Assembly (NCBI RefSeq): GCF_019204045.1
Contig: NZ_JAGSPC010000001.1
Span: 1,612,001 to 1,676,000, forward strand
DNA: 64,000 nt
Direction of reading: 5' to 3'
Source of the DNA: Erythrobacter crassostreae
GTDB taxonomy: Bacteria; Pseudomonadota; Alphaproteobacteria; Sphingomonadales; Sphingomonadaceae
The position numbers and the translations under genes were made by a program. Positions 25,362 through 35,250 of the stretch are shown piece by piece (within the stretch, counting starts at the first letter, position 1; every line of letters starts with the position of its first letter). Under the pieces are notes generated by a model, which was given only the letters and a program-made list of their open reading frames with translations, did no database searches and was not told the origin of the DNA.

Positions 25362-26855
25362 TTAGGCCGCGAAACTCGCGCGTTTGAAATCCATGTCGCT
25401 TTTCAACTGGGAATGCTCGACCCATGTCGAGTGCACACCGCTGGAAATTTTGTGCGGCAGGCGCGCGCGGCAAATCGGGCCTTTGGTCACATCGCTGGCA
25501 TCAAGGATCGCAAGCTCTGAAGTGCCGGTATTCTCGTCGATCAGGAACGTGATGAGATAGCCGTCATCTTCTGATGTTGCGTTCTTGCGCGGTACCACCG
25601 GGCTCTCGCTGGCATAGACACCGTCGGGCAATTGATAAACCTGCTCATCACCGCTGTCGGTATCGTGGCGGACATATCCGTTGAACAGGAACCATCCGGG
25701 CCGTGTGGTGGTGGACCAGATGTACCGACTTTTGCGCATGAGATAGTCAGGATTGATCATGCCGAACTCGACGATCTTGTCGCACAGCCGCTCTTCGGTC
25801 GTTTCGCCCGTTTTCAAATTGAACCGCCAGCGATGAAGACGGCTTTGGAAAGAGTGTTCGTCAACATAGGCCATCATGTGGCTGTATTCGCCCGCTTCCT
25901 TAATCGGGTCGGGCATTGGCTTATCCTGATAATACCCCTCTAAGACTACTTCATCGCCCTGTTCATAGGCATTGGTCCAATGAAGAACGTAAGTTGGCGA
26001 GGCTTCGAACCAGCGGATGTCTTCCGGCTGACCATGGCGCGGAATTAGAGCGAAACGGGTTGGGACACCTTCGTGAATGCGCGCTGCGTGGATGTCGCGT
26101 TTGAGCAGCTCCTCATCCCAGAACAAGGGCATATCGTTCAGGATCGACCAATTCTTTGTGATCGCCATATCATGCGGCAGGCGCGGGCCAGACAACGGGA
26201 TGGGCACGTAATGCGCAAGCTTACCCGCACGGTCGACCACACCGTAATGCATGTACGGGACATGCTTTGAGTAATTGAAGAACATCATCTCGCCGGTCGT
26301 CTCGTCCACTTTCGGGTGAGCGGAAACACCGTCAATCGGCCCCCAAGAGGCTTTTCCGAGGTTCTCCAGCGTGACCGGATCCATCTGCCATGCCTCGCCG
26401 CATTGATAGAGCGTTGCAATTGCTGTTCCGGCGTGGACGATGATGTCGGTGCTTGCGGTGTCTTTCAGGCTGCCATGCGCGCCAAAACCAGGGCGTTTGG
26501 ATAGAGCGGGAGGGTCCATTAATCCGCCCCATAGCGCCCCGCCAGCGATCTGTTCCTGCGTAAAGCAGTGGGTGCGGATGAAGCGGTTGCGATAGCTGGC
26601 CTTGCCGCCGCTGATATTGACCTGATGCACCATCGCATCGCCATCGAATGGATGATGGCGGCCGAGAGGTTGATGCACCGGGTTTTCGGTGTTGCGCAGA
26701 TAAATCCCGTCAATATCTGCCGGAATTTCACCTTCGATCACCTCCAACTCGTCCACATCGGCCTCTTCATGAACAGGCGTCCATGGTCCGGATAGATACG
26801 GGTGATTGGACGGTTCAAGCGTCGTTTTGACCGGCGGCTGGCGAGTGGTTTGCAT
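25362..26855 (-). CDS. Carotenoid/stilbene cleavage oxygenase family protein
   Basis: 497-residue non-heme iron oxygenase of the carotenoid cleavage/lignostilbene dioxygenase family. Four iron-ligand histidines of the seven-bladed propeller are recognisable: His180 (SAHPKVD), His228 (LPHDMAIT), His292 (YVLHWTNAYE) and His475 (SSGVHSTWV). No signal peptide is seen. The start at 26855 has AGGAG 6 bases upstream; the longer frame to 26990 is not supported. Substrate could be a carotenoid, apocarotenal or stilbene. It is divergent from the UspA gene. Confidence 0.92.
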   Translation of the reverse strand: MQTTRQPPVKTTLEPSNHPYLSGPWTPVHEEADVDELEVIEGEIPADIDGIYLRNTENPVHQPLGRHHPFDGDAMVHQVNISGGKASYRNRFIRTHCFTQEQIAGGALWGGLMDPPALSKRPGFGAHGSLKDTASTDIIVHAGTAIATLYQCGEAWQMDPVTLENLGKASWGPIDGVSAHPKVDETTGEMMFFNYSKHVPYMHYGVVDRAGKLAHYVPIPLSGPRLPHDMAITKNWSILNDMPLFWDEELLKRDIHAARIHEGVPTRFALIPRHGQPEDIRWFEASPTYVLHWTNAYEQGDEVVLEGYYQDKPMPDPIKEAGEYSHMMAYVDEHSFQSRLHRWRFNLKTGETTEERLCDKIVEFGMINPDYLMRKSRYIWSTTTRPGWFLFNGYVRHDTDSGDEQVYQLPDGVYASESPVVPRKNATSEDDGYLITFLIDENTGTSELAILDASDVTKGPICRARLPHKISSGVHSTWVEHSQLKSDMDFKRASFAA

Positions 26856-26988
26856 TGGTGTCTCCTGCGCTAACCCTAACCGAGAGAGCGCACAGGGCAA
26901 GCCCGCCAAAATATTGGCAATTTGACCTTGATCAATGCGCAAGGCGGGGTGTGCGGCCATTCTTCTCCACACAACAAGGAGAAGCCCC

Positions 26989-27804
26989 ATGAAATCGATC
27001 CTCGTTCACGCCGCTGATGATAGCGCAATGGAGTCCCGTATGCAGGTCGCACTCGACATTGCGCGGGCAACGGGCGCACACATCACATTCCTTCAATCTG
27101 TTAGCTACGAAGTCTTCGCACCCGGCGATTTTTATGGCTCGGCGATGGCTGCCGCGCTGCCCCAAATCAAACAGGCAGCCGAAGATTTTCGATCAAAGAC
27201 CGAGGCTGACCTCGCCAATGAGGACGCGGTTTGGGAATGGAAATTTCTGTATGGCATGGCGGAAGCCCGTTTGCTGGAGCAATCCGCGCTGCATGATCTG
27301 ATCATTGTCGGTCCGCACGACATTGGTGAAGGAGGCAAACGGCCTTCGCGTATGGCAGGAGAATTGGCGCTTAAAGCACCCGTGCCCGTGCTCGTTGTGC
27401 CTGACCAAGCGAAACGGTTCGATTTGAGCGCGCCTGTTTTGGTCGCGTGGAATGGCTCTTCAGAAGCCGGCGTTGCGCTTCGCGCTGCGGTCCCGCTGCT
27501 CAAATATGCGAGCGACGTGTTCCTTGCCTGCGTGTCGGAAGAGAAGAGCCGCGAACGCAGTGATTTCCGTCTGGATGAGGGCGCAAAATATCTCAGCCGT
27601 CACGGTGTCGAAGCGGAGATCATTGAGATACCGCGCGACAAGCAAAAGGTTGCAGACACGCTGTTTGCGGCGGCAGAAACGCGTGGTTGCTCGATGATGG
27701 TCATGGGCGCTTATGGCCATTCAAGGCTGGCGGAGCTGCTGCTGGGAGGAGTTACCCGCCGATCGCTAACTGATCCGCGCCTGCCGATATTCCTGGCGCA
27801 TTAG
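26989..27804 (+). CDS. Tandem universal stress protein
   Basis: 271-residue UspA-type protein with two Usp domains. The first begins MKSILVHAADDSA; the second (from ~residue 145, APVLVAWNGSSEA) ends with the nucleotide-binding signature VMGAYGHSRLAELLLGGVTR. It begins after AAGGAG. The stop overlaps that of the convergent glutathionylspermidine synthase-like gene in a shared TTAG. Confidence 0.93.
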   Translation: MKSILVHAADDSAMESRMQVALDIARATGAHITFLQSVSYEVFAPGDFYGSAMAAALPQIKQAAEDFRSKTEADLANEDAVWEWKFLYGMAEARLLEQSALHDLIIVGPHDIGEGGKRPSRMAGELALKAPVPVLVVPDQAKRFDLSAPVLVAWNGSSEAGVALRAAVPLLKYASDVFLACVSEEKSRERSDFRLDEGAKYLSRHGVEAEIIEIPRDKQKVADTLFAAAETRGCSMMVMGAYGHSRLAELLLGGVTRRSLTDPRLPIFLAH

Positions 27805-28967
27805 CCCAAGATAATATGCGGCAGGAACCGCGCGAGATCGCGGGTGATCGGGCTGGCATCTTCGCGGATGGACATGCCAGCCGGGTCATCACCGACCACC
27901 CAGCTGCCTATGACCGCATGGTTCTCGCCGTGGCGCGCGATCGGGGCGTATGCCTGAATGATCGCACCTTCCTCGCCATATCCTTGCTCTGGTCCCTTAT
28001 GGTGCTGTGAGCCGTCGAACAGCTCAATATCTGCGCCCTCGCGGCTGAAGAATGGCTTGGTGACATGCGCATCGTTTAGCATCGCCTTGGCCGCTTCTGT
28101 GCCTGCGACCGCGGCTGGCAACAGGTTGCGGTGGCCCTTATGCCGATCCCATAGAAGGGGTAGCATCGCCTTGTTTGATAGGATTGCCTTCCACGCCGGT
28201 TCGACGAATGTGGTGTTCGACTTTGCCACCTGCTCAGCAAATTCTTCGCGCATCATGTCTTCCCACGGATACAGCTTGAAGATCGCGCCGATTTGATAGC
28301 CTTCGGGATCGATAAACTGCCCACTCTCGTCGATACCGACATTGTCGATGCCGATAAAGCGCGGTTCCAAGCCGGCCTGGCCTGCAACATCCTCGAAATA
28401 GGCAACAGTTGCGCGGTCTTCGATATGCTCCGCAACGGCTGAAAAATGGACGAGGCTGCCAGCGGTGAACATCTGTCCGAAACGCTCGACCAATGCTTCG
28501 TGCAGACGGTTGAACTGATCGCTTTCCGCCGGAAGCTCTCCTGCGGCGATTTTGTCCTCCAACCAACGCCACTGAAAAAATGCGGTTTCGTAGACGCTGG
28601 TTGGGGTGTCAGCGTTAAATTCGAGCAGTTTTGCAGGACCGCTGCCATCATAGGCAAAATCAAACCGGCCATAGAGCGAGGCCTCGCCGCTGCGCCATGA
28701 ATTGGCGATGATGTCCCACATGGATCGCGGTATCGCCAGCTTCTCCATCAGTTCCTGAGAAGCGCAGGCATCGTCGACCAGCGACAGACACATTGCATAA
28801 AGTTCGGTCGTGGGGTCTTCGATTTCCTCCTCGACCTCTTTTAGGGTGAACTGCCAACAGGCACGCTCGTCCCAATAAATTTCGCCATCTACGTGGTGGA
28901 ATACAAAGCCGTTTGCCTCGGCAATCGCCTGCCAGTCAGGCCGTTCATCCATGTTTCTACGCTGCAT
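27801..28967 (-). CDS. Glutathionylspermidine synthase-like ATP-grasp protein (YgiC family)
   Basis: 388-residue member of the YgiC/YjfC family, homologous to the ATP-grasp synthetase domain of glutathionylspermidine synthase. Recognisable segments are YGRFDFAYDGSGPAKLLEFNADTPTSVYE and, near the end, FFSREGADIELF and IGSWVVGDDPAGMSIRED. The amidase domain of the bifunctional enzyme is absent, so the substrate is uncertain. A YgiB-like lipoprotein gene is divergent 99 bases away, recalling the ygiB-ygiC pairing. The start at 28967 follows GAGAG. Confidence 0.88.
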   Translation of the reverse strand: MQRRNMDERPDWQAIAEANGFVFHHVDGEIYWDERACWQFTLKEVEEEIEDPTTELYAMCLSLVDDACASQELMEKLAIPRSMWDIIANSWRSGEASLYGRFDFAYDGSGPAKLLEFNADTPTSVYETAFFQWRWLEDKIAAGELPAESDQFNRLHEALVERFGQMFTAGSLVHFSAVAEHIEDRATVAYFEDVAGQAGLEPRFIGIDNVGIDESGQFIDPEGYQIGAIFKLYPWEDMMREEFAEQVAKSNTTFVEPAWKAILSNKAMLPLLWDRHKGHRNLLPAAVAGTEAAKAMLNDAHVTKPFFSREGADIELFDGSQHHKGPEQGYGEEGAIIQAYAPIARHGENHAVIGSWVVGDDPAGMSIREDASPITRDLARFLPHIILG

Positions 28968-29066
28968 ATGTCTCTCATTTGGCAGTCGAAAAAGCGCGAG
29001 TGCAACCTTGTGATAACCATTTGCGTCTAAGCCAACACTGATAACCGCGTGGACGGGGGATATGTG

Positions 29067-29750
29067 ATGGTAATGCCGGTAGTTTCAAAGCGTTCGAAGC
29101 GCTCTTCAAAGGTCGCTTTGACCACAATGGCCGCGATTGGCGGCGGAGCGATGCTTTCTGCGTGCGGCGGTGAGCCTGCTGCGCCTGTAGCAAATGCGAT
29201 CACGAAAGACACGAACCAGACCGAAGTTCAAGTTTTTGAAAACATTTTTGCGTGCGCCAAAGAGACCGGCAAGACCCGCGAAGAATGCGATCAGATGCGT
29301 CAGGAAGCCTTGGCGAAAGCTGACGAGGAAGCTCCGCGCTTCGCGGCTTTGCAAGATTGCGAAGCCCAGTACGGCGCGGGCCAATGCGTTGAAGCTGCCG
29401 CTGGCACGGAAGAAACCCAGGGCGAGCGTCGGCATTTCTCACCGTTTGTCGTGGCGTGGTTTTCTAGCAACCGGAACGCCAGCGGTCCTTTGTTCAAGAA
29501 CAAGGCGGGCGGGTATCAGTCGGCCAATGGCTCACGCGTGAGCTTCGCTGGTCAGCCGGGTAAATACACGACTTCAAACCGCGCCTTTGAGCGCCCCAAG
29601 TCTGTTCCAAAGGTGAAACCCGCTTCGCGTCTCGCGAAGAAGGGCGGCTTTGGCGGACGCAGTACCGGTTGGAACCTGTCCGATCGCGACGATGGAAAGT
29701 CGAAGCGCAGCGCAAGCAACGCCGGATCAAGCCGCAGCAAAGGCGGCTAA
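29067..29750 (+). CDS. YgiB-like (DUF1190) putative lipoprotein
   Basis: 227-residue exported protein. The basic N terminus (SKRSKRSSK), hydrophobic run and MLSAC lipobox indicate a lipoprotein signal. The mature part has paired cysteines (FACAKETGKTREECDQM; LQDCEAQYGAGQCVEA) and a Ser/Lys/Gly-rich C terminus, as in DUF1190/YgiB. GGGGGA lies 6 bases upstream of ATG 29067; the GTG at 29049 is less likely. It sits divergently beside the YgiC-like synthetase, implying a joint envelope function not yet defined. Confidence 0.82.
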   Translation: MVMPVVSKRSKRSSKVALTTMAAIGGGAMLSACGGEPAAPVANAITKDTNQTEVQVFENIFACAKETGKTREECDQMRQEALAKADEEAPRFAALQDCEAQYGAGQCVEAAAGTEETQGERRHFSPFVVAWFSSNRNASGPLFKNKAGGYQSANGSRVSFAGQPGKYTTSNRAFERPKSVPKVKPASRLAKKGGFGGRSTGWNLSDRDDGKSKRSASNAGSSRSKGG

Positions 29751-29755
29751 GACTG

Positions 29756-30676
29756 CTACTCCGGCTTTTTCTTGCGCTTTCGGATCATGCCTTCTTGGGC
29801 GACGCTGGCGACCAGTTCGCCTGACCGGTTGAATATCCGACCGCGATTGAACCCACGCCCGCTGCCGGACCATGGCGCGTCTGTCGCATAGAGCAGCCAT
29901 TCATCGGCGCGCGCTTCGCGGTGAAACCAGATTGTGTGATCCAGACTGGCCCCGACCAACTCACCGCGCATCCATGAAAGACCATGGGGCAGGGCGCTTG
30001 TGCCCAGCAATGTGAAGTCGCTGGCATAGGTCATCACTGCGCGGTGCAAGTTGGGATTGTCGGGCAGAGGTGCGGCGGTTTTGAACCACGTGTGGGCACG
30101 CGGCTCTCGCTTCTCCGAATTCATCCAGTGTAGCCGGTCAATTGTGCGCATTTCGACAGAACGCGGGCGGAGCATTAGATTGCGCTGCGCCTCATTCAGC
30201 TTGTCACCCATCGCGGTGACCATTTGCTGCCGCATCTCCATGTCCGATTTGAGATCATCCGGTCCTGCAACGTCGGGCATCGGAGAATCGCTGTGCTCCA
30301 TCCCTTCCTCGGGCGTCTGAAAACTCGCCGTGAGGTTCAAGATCGGAGTGCTCGATCCATCTTCGGCCTCTTGCATCGCGACAACCCGCCGATTGGCAAA
30401 GCTGCGCCCGTCGAAATCGCGCTGAATGCGGTATTCGATCGGAATGCCTTCTTTGCCGCCACGAAGGAAATAGGCGTGGAGCGAATGTGCAACTTTGCCG
30501 TCGGTCACGCTTGCTTGCGCAGCTTGAAGAGCCTGAGCCAACACCTGCCCGCCAAACACGCGGCCAATTCCGCCTATTTGCGGCTTGCCGATATAGATGT
30601 CTTCGGCGCTATTTTCGATAGTCAGCAGGCTAACGAGGCCATCGACCAGCTTTTCGGGGGTAGGATTGTCGTGCAT
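29756..30676 (-). CDS. tesB: Acyl-CoA thioesterase II
   Basis: 306-residue TesB, hydrolysing medium- and long-chain acyl-CoA. Double hot-dog fold marks include IGRVFGGQVLAQALQAA near residue 40 and LGTSALPHGLSW and ASLDHTIWFHREARADEWLLY in the second half. Start 30676 gives MHDNPTPEKL; further upstream in-frame ATGs (30688) are possible. It lies 32 bases downstream of the cupin gene, so the cupin, GNAT and tesB genes may share a transcript. Confidence 0.93.
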   Translation of the reverse strand: MHDNPTPEKLVDGLVSLLTIENSAEDIYIGKPQIGGIGRVFGGQVLAQALQAAQASVTDGKVAHSLHAYFLRGGKEGIPIEYRIQRDFDGRSFANRRVVAMQEAEDGSSTPILNLTASFQTPEEGMEHSDSPMPDVAGPDDLKSDMEMRQQMVTAMGDKLNEAQRNLMLRPRSVEMRTIDRLHWMNSEKREPRAHTWFKTAAPLPDNPNLHRAVMTYASDFTLLGTSALPHGLSWMRGELVGASLDHTIWFHREARADEWLLYATDAPWSGSGRGFNRGRIFNRSGELVASVAQEGMIRKRKKKPE

Positions 30677-30708
30677 GCCATTGCCCATGCGGGGCAGGCA
30701 AACAGAGG

Positions 30709-31608
30709 TCAAGATTTCGCGTTCAGACCGATCTTGCGAAGCGCACGGTATGCATATGCCTTTGCCTTGTTATTGGCAGGCCAGCGGGCCGTTGCCTGCG
30801 GCGTCAGGCCCCGTTTGCGCATCAAGTGATTGAAGGCACGCGCATCGCTTTCGCGGTAGCTCCATTCTGACCGCCAAGTGATTGAAAGCGAGATTGAACT
30901 GTCAGGCCCGTTCTGAACGTAATGCGGAGCCATAACTGGCACATATACGGCATCACCTGGACCAAGTGCGAAGGGCAGCCCCTGTTCGCGAAATCCCTCT
31001 TGCCAGGAAAGTTCACGTGGGCCGCCGGTGTGGTAGCTTTCATGAGTGGTATCAGGTGCAAAGCGCGGATTGCCAGCCGGAAACTGGGTCATCACTTTGC
31101 TGCCGCTGACTTGAAGCAGAATGTTGTGCTCGGGATCAAAGTGATACGGGGTTACGGCGCTGGGGCTTGAAATGAATACATATGCCTGCGGCGTGAGCAT
31201 GCGGCCGGTCGCAGCTTCAATCTCGGATTGAACATCGCCCAACAGATCGATCAGCAATCCGTTATATGCAGGCACTTGCTCTACATTCTTCAGAACCGCC
31301 CAACTGTTCGCATCGTGCACGCTGCGAATTGTTTCGCCGATTGATAGGCCTGTGGCCCCGGGTTTATCGTCGATCCCAATGGGTAAATCGCCGCGATTAT
31401 ACTCGACGCTTTCTTCGGAAAGCCGCTCTGCCAGATCGGCAAGCGCCTCAATTTCGAGCAATGGGTGCCGGTCGAGCCCGTGGCGCAGCAAATGCGGTGT
31501 TTCCGGATAGCACTGTGCAAAGCGCGCCTTGGCGTCAGAATTGAACATTCCAAGCGATGCTGACTTGGGTGATTGCCAATCGGTCTCCGGACCATGCGGG
31601 GCGTTCAT
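30709..31608 (-). CDS. JmjC-like cupin protein (putative 2-oxoglutarate/Fe oxygenase)
   Basis: 299-residue cupin-like protein. The iron motif HFD is at 156-158 (VTPYHFDPEHNILLQVSGSK), and a distal His follows in APHYVQNG, the expected HxD...H triad of JmjC-type hydroxylases. The C terminus is basic (LRKIGLNAKS). Its ATG overlaps the stop of the upstream GNAT-type gene (ATGA), so the two are made together. A protein or peptide substrate is typical of the fold, but none is evident here. Confidence 0.8.
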   Translation of the reverse strand: MNAPHGPETDWQSPKSASLGMFNSDAKARFAQCYPETPHLLRHGLDRHPLLEIEALADLAERLSEESVEYNRGDLPIGIDDKPGATGLSIGETIRSVHDANSWAVLKNVEQVPAYNGLLIDLLGDVQSEIEAATGRMLTPQAYVFISSPSAVTPYHFDPEHNILLQVSGSKVMTQFPAGNPRFAPDTTHESYHTGGPRELSWQEGFREQGLPFALGPGDAVYVPVMAPHYVQNGPDSSISLSITWRSEWSYRESDARAFNHLMRKRGLTPQATARWPANNKAKAYAYRALRKIGLNAKS

Positions 31609-32777
31609 GACGAGGGTTTCCTGCGGGTTTCGAACGCCATCATCTGGCGAAAGGCAGCACGGCGAAGCGGACCGCCAATGGCTATGTTTCGACTGACTAG
31701 TTGGCGTCGCTCCGTCCACAACCTGTCAATCATCGGGTGGCCTTCGGCTGCGCAGCTATCAGTCCATTTGATTTTGGGGTGGTCTAAGCTTGAAAGGTTA
31801 TCGATCTGCAATTGCAGGCCCGGCGAATTGGCTGCGTAACGTTCATTAAAGGCAGTCTTAAAACTGTATGCACCGGGGGCTGTGACAAAGCTTGCGAGCA
31901 TTGCTACCGGGCTCCGGTCAAGGTGCAACGTCAGCCGCTCCAACTTGCCTGCCTGTGCTGCTCCTTGCAGAGCGCATTTGAAGAAGTCGCCCGTCGCAGA
32001 ATCATCGGAGAGCGCGGATCCTGCTGCGCCTTTCCATCCCGCAGCTTCCAGCGCGAGAAATTGGTCGGTCCATCTGGCCAAATCCGTCTCGTCGCTCAGT
32101 CGCTCGACGGTCAGATCGCCTTCATCAGCGAGGCGGCGGCGCTGGCGGCGCAGCTCTTTGCGGTGTTTCTTGCTAAGCGCATTTGCCAAGTAATCTTCAC
32201 ATGACAAGTCTGATGCGAGCATGGCGCGTTCACGGCGCAGCACGACCGCATTAAATCGCTCGGAACCGGCCAAGACCGCCTCTAGCGCGCGGTCAAGAAC
32301 GCCGCCTTGTTCGAGCAACGGCAAGTGTAGAAAGAGCGCGCGCCCTGCGCTCTTATCCATATGTTCCAACGTCGCTTCCCAAAAGGCGTGTTCGCAGCCC
32401 GACGCCACAAGAGGCGCGCCGTAGAACGCGTTGTCATGGAGCCAACACGCGATGTGTGGTACGGGATAGCCATAATATCTGATTGATCGATTGATCGGCA
32501 GAACACCCGTCAGCGTATCGCGGGTGTAGTGCGCGATCACCGCAATAGAGCTGTTCTGGCCTGCAAATGCACTCAGCGAAGGAAGAAGGAACCAGGGCTC
32601 GAAGAAAGGGTTCGGCTCGCTCGCTTGCGCAGCCAGTCTTTCCCAATCGGCAATGAATTGCGGGTTGCTGACCTGATCAATGTCCAGAAGTCGCAAAGAG
32701 CCGCGCCGATCAACTGTGTGATCGGCGGCTTTCGCAGTCCTTTGCAGATCAGGCGCGTTCGCCAGGTCCATTACCAT
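31605..32777 (-). CDS. GNAT/FemAB-like acyltransferase (BioF2 type)
   Basis: 390-residue soluble protein resembling the BioF2-type acetyltransferases: NPFFEPWFLLPSL in the first half, a basic helix KKHRKELRRQRRRL, and AMLASFVTAPGAYSFKTAFNERYAANSPGLQLQ in the second GNAT unit. Substrate unknown. Start ATG 32777 chosen; ATG 32771 is equally possible, while a TTG at 32813 lacks spacing. Translationally coupled to the downstream cupin. Confidence 0.78.
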   Translation of the reverse strand: MVMDLANAPDLQRTAKAADHTVDRRGSLRLLDIDQVSNPQFIADWERLAAQASEPNPFFEPWFLLPSLSAFAGQNSSIAVIAHYTRDTLTGVLPINRSIRYYGYPVPHIACWLHDNAFYGAPLVASGCEHAFWEATLEHMDKSAGRALFLHLPLLEQGGVLDRALEAVLAGSERFNAVVLRRERAMLASDLSCEDYLANALSKKHRKELRRQRRRLADEGDLTVERLSDETDLARWTDQFLALEAAGWKGAAGSALSDDSATGDFFKCALQGAAQAGKLERLTLHLDRSPVAMLASFVTAPGAYSFKTAFNERYAANSPGLQLQIDNLSSLDHPKIKWTDSCAAEGHPMIDRLWTERRQLVSRNIAIGGPLRRAAFRQMMAFETRRKPSS

Positions 32778-32894
32778 ACTCGTTTCGCGGCGCACGGCAC
32801 TGCACGCCAGCAATTCCTATGCCACAGGGCAGTAAAGAAACCTTTTGCGGCAAAGCACGTGTCCGAATTCTGGACGGAATGCAGGCAAAAAATA

Positions 32895-32922
32895 ACCCCG
32901 CCGAAATTGCTCCCGGCGGGGT
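32895..32922 (-). terminator. Rho-independent terminator of hppA
   Basis: ACCCCGCCG pairs with CGGCGGGGT (9 bp); on the minus strand it is followed by TATTTTTTG. It lies 31 bases beyond the hppA stop. Confidence 0.9.
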
Positions 32923-32952
32923 CGGATTTTTCAGTTTTGAACTGAGATCAGA

Positions 32953-35058
32953 TCAATGTCCGGCAAGAGCCGCGAGCAGAAGCAGCGCGACGATGTTGGT
33001 GATCTTGATCATCGGGTTCACAGCCGGACCTGCGGTATCCTTGTAAGGATCGCCAACAGTGTCGCCTGTCACAGCAGCTTTATGAGCTTCGGAACCCTTA
33101 CCGCCGTGATTGCCGTCTTCGATGTACTTCTTCGCATTGTCCCATGCGCCACCACCGGCGGTCATGGAAATTGCAACGAACAGACCGCCTACGATCACAC
33201 CCAGAAGCAGAGCGCCCAATGCGGCGAACGCCTCATTCTGGCCTGCGATCAGGTAGATTACGAAATAGGTCACAATCGGAGCAAGCACCGGAAGCAGCGA
33301 AGGAACGATCATTTCTTTAATCGCAGCCTTGGTGACAAGGTCCACCGTCCGGGCGTAGTCAGGCTTTTCGGAGTAATCCATGATGCCCGGCTTTTCTTTG
33401 AACTGCTCGCGCACGTCCTTCACCACATCACCAGCGGCGCGGCCAACAGCGGTCATGCCCATCGCTCCGAAGAGATAAGGCAAGAGCGCACCGAGCAGCA
33501 GACCAACAATCACATACGGGTTCTCAAGGCCGAAATCGACGTTTGCATCCGGGAAGTAGCGACGAAGGTCAGCGGTGTAAGCGGCGAACAACACGAGCGC
33601 AGCCAGAGCAGCCGAACCAATGGCATAGCCCTTGGTCACGGCCTTCGTGGTGTTACCAACTGCGTCGAGCAGGTCGGTTTTCTCACGCACACTTTCATCA
33701 AGGCCTGCCATTTCGGCAATTCCGCCAGCGTTATCCGTAACCGGACCATACGCATCGAGCGCCACAACCATTCCGGCCAAAGCCAGCATTGCTGTCGCAC
33801 CGAACGCTAGACCGATCAGGCCGGCGAGCTGGTACGCACCGATGATCGCTGCGATGATGACGATGGTCGGCAGTGCCGTCGATTCCAGACTGATCGCGAG
33901 ACCCTGGATCACATTGGTGCCGTGGCCCGTTTCTGAAGCTTTGGCGATTGACCGCACCGGGCGATAGTTTGTGCCGGTGTAGTATTCGGTGATCCAGATG
34001 ATGATGCCGGTCAGCGCAAGGCCGATCAGCGAGCAATAGAACAGATCGCGGCCATGGAATTCAATTCCACTTGGACCCGCGCCCAGCACCGTGCTCATAT
34101 CACCCAGAGCATATTGCGTAGCGAGGTAGATCAACGGAATTGCCAGAACGGCAGTTACGATGAAGCCTTTGTACATTGCACCCATGACATTGGTGCCATT
34201 GCCTAAACGCACGAAGTACGTGCCGATGATCGAGGTCACGATACACGCGCCGCCGATGAGAAGCGGCAAAGCCATCATCGGAAGCAGCAGGTCGCCCAGC
34301 ACTTCTGAGAAAAGCAGCGCCGTCAAAACCATGGTCGCGCCAACGGTCACAACATAAGTTTCGAACAAGTCAGCGGCCATACCAGCGCAGTCGCCCACGT
34401 TGTCGCCTACGTTATCGGCGATCGTCGCAGGGTTGCGGGGGTCATCTTCTGGGATAGAGGCTTCGACCTTGCCAACAAGATCAGCGCCAACGTCGGCCGC
34501 CTTGGTGAAAATACCGCCGCCAAGACGCGCAAAGATCGAAATCAGCGACGCGCCAAAGGCAAGACCGACGAGGCCAAAGATGACTTCGTTATCGTTTGGA
34601 GCAAGTTCCATTGGCCCGACCAGGACGTAGAAAAACACTGCGATTGCAAGGAGGGCTAAACCCGCCACAAGCATGCCGGTGATCGCACCTGCGCGAAACG
34701 CAATGGTGAGACCTTGTTGCAGCCCTTCTTCAGCAGCAGCCGCCGTCCGCACGTTGGAGCGAACCGAGATGTTCATCCCGATATAGCCTGCAACGCCCGA
34801 AAGGACTGCGCCAATGACAAAGCCCACAGCCGGGATCATGCCCAGCGCGACACCAACGATGATCGCGGCGACAACGCCAACGATCGCAATCGCGGTGTAT
34901 TGACGGTTGAGGTAAGCTTGAGCGCCTTCTTGAATGGCGCCTGCAATCTCTTGCATTTTTTCGTTACCAGCGCTGGCACCCAGCACTTGGCGGCTGGTGA
35001 CGATGCCATAAACAATGGCGAGCAAACCAAGCCCGATTGATATAAGAATTAGGTCCAC
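32953..35058 (-). CDS. hppA: Membrane proton-pumping pyrophosphatase, K+-independent type
   Basis: 701-residue, ~16-helix enzyme that couples pyrophosphate hydrolysis to proton (or possibly sodium) export. The catalytic loop [19 protein letters not shown] is intact. In [18 protein letters not shown] the residue after GNTT is Lys rather than Ala, the marker of K+-independent pumps. The gene starts with GTG at 35058, six bases after AGGGGA. A strong terminator follows. No gene function is seen in the ~190-base spacer to thiL. Confidence 0.96.
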   Translation of the reverse strand: MDLILISIGLGLLAIVYGIVTSRQVLGASAGNEKMQEIAGAIQEGAQAYLNRQYTAIAIVGVVAAIIVGVALGMIPAVGFVIGAVLSGVAGYIGMNISVRSNVRTAAAAEEGLQQGLTIAFRAGAITGMLVAGLALLAIAVFFYVLVGPMELAPNDNEVIFGLVGLAFGASLISIFARLGGGIFTKAADVGADLVGKVEASIPEDDPRNPATIADNVGDNVGDCAGMAADLFETYVVTVGATMVLTALLFSEVLGDLLLPMMALPLLIGGACIVTSIIGTYFVRLGNGTNVMGAMYKGFIVTAVLAIPLIYLATQYALGDMSTVLGAGPSGIEFHGRDLFYCSLIGLALTGIIIWITEYYTGTNYRPVRSIAKASETGHGTNVIQGLAISLESTALPTIVIIAAIIGAYQLAGLIGLAFGATAMLALAGMVVALDAYGPVTDNAGGIAEMAGLDESVREKTDLLDAVGNTTKAVTKGYAIGSAALAALVLFAAYTADLRRYFPDANVDFGLENPYVIVGLLLGALLPYLFGAMGMTAVGRAAGDVVKDVREQFKEKPGIMDYSEKPDYARTVDLVTKAAIKEMIVPSLLPVLAPIVTYFVIYLIAGQNEAFAALGALLLGVIVGGLFVAISMTAGGGAWDNAKKYIEDGNHGGKGSEAHKAAVTGDTVGDPYKDTAGPAVNPMIKITNIVALLLLAALAGH

Positions 35059-35250
35059 GAATAATCCCCTCTCGTGACGCGGAAATGTATGGGAACTGCG
35101 CCAGTTTAAAGATCCCGCTTTATTATTATGCGGCGCAAGAGCGCACAGTCATACGGGCTTGCTTCTGTGTGACAAGACTCAAACGCCTGGGATTGCGGCG
35201 ATTGCAGCCGGTTTCACCAGTTTTGAGCGTTCGTGAAGCGTCAGAAGCGC

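Noticed and set aside
35059-35250. Possible riboswitch or sRNA between hppA and thiL
   Set aside because: No thi-box or other known element could be recognised.
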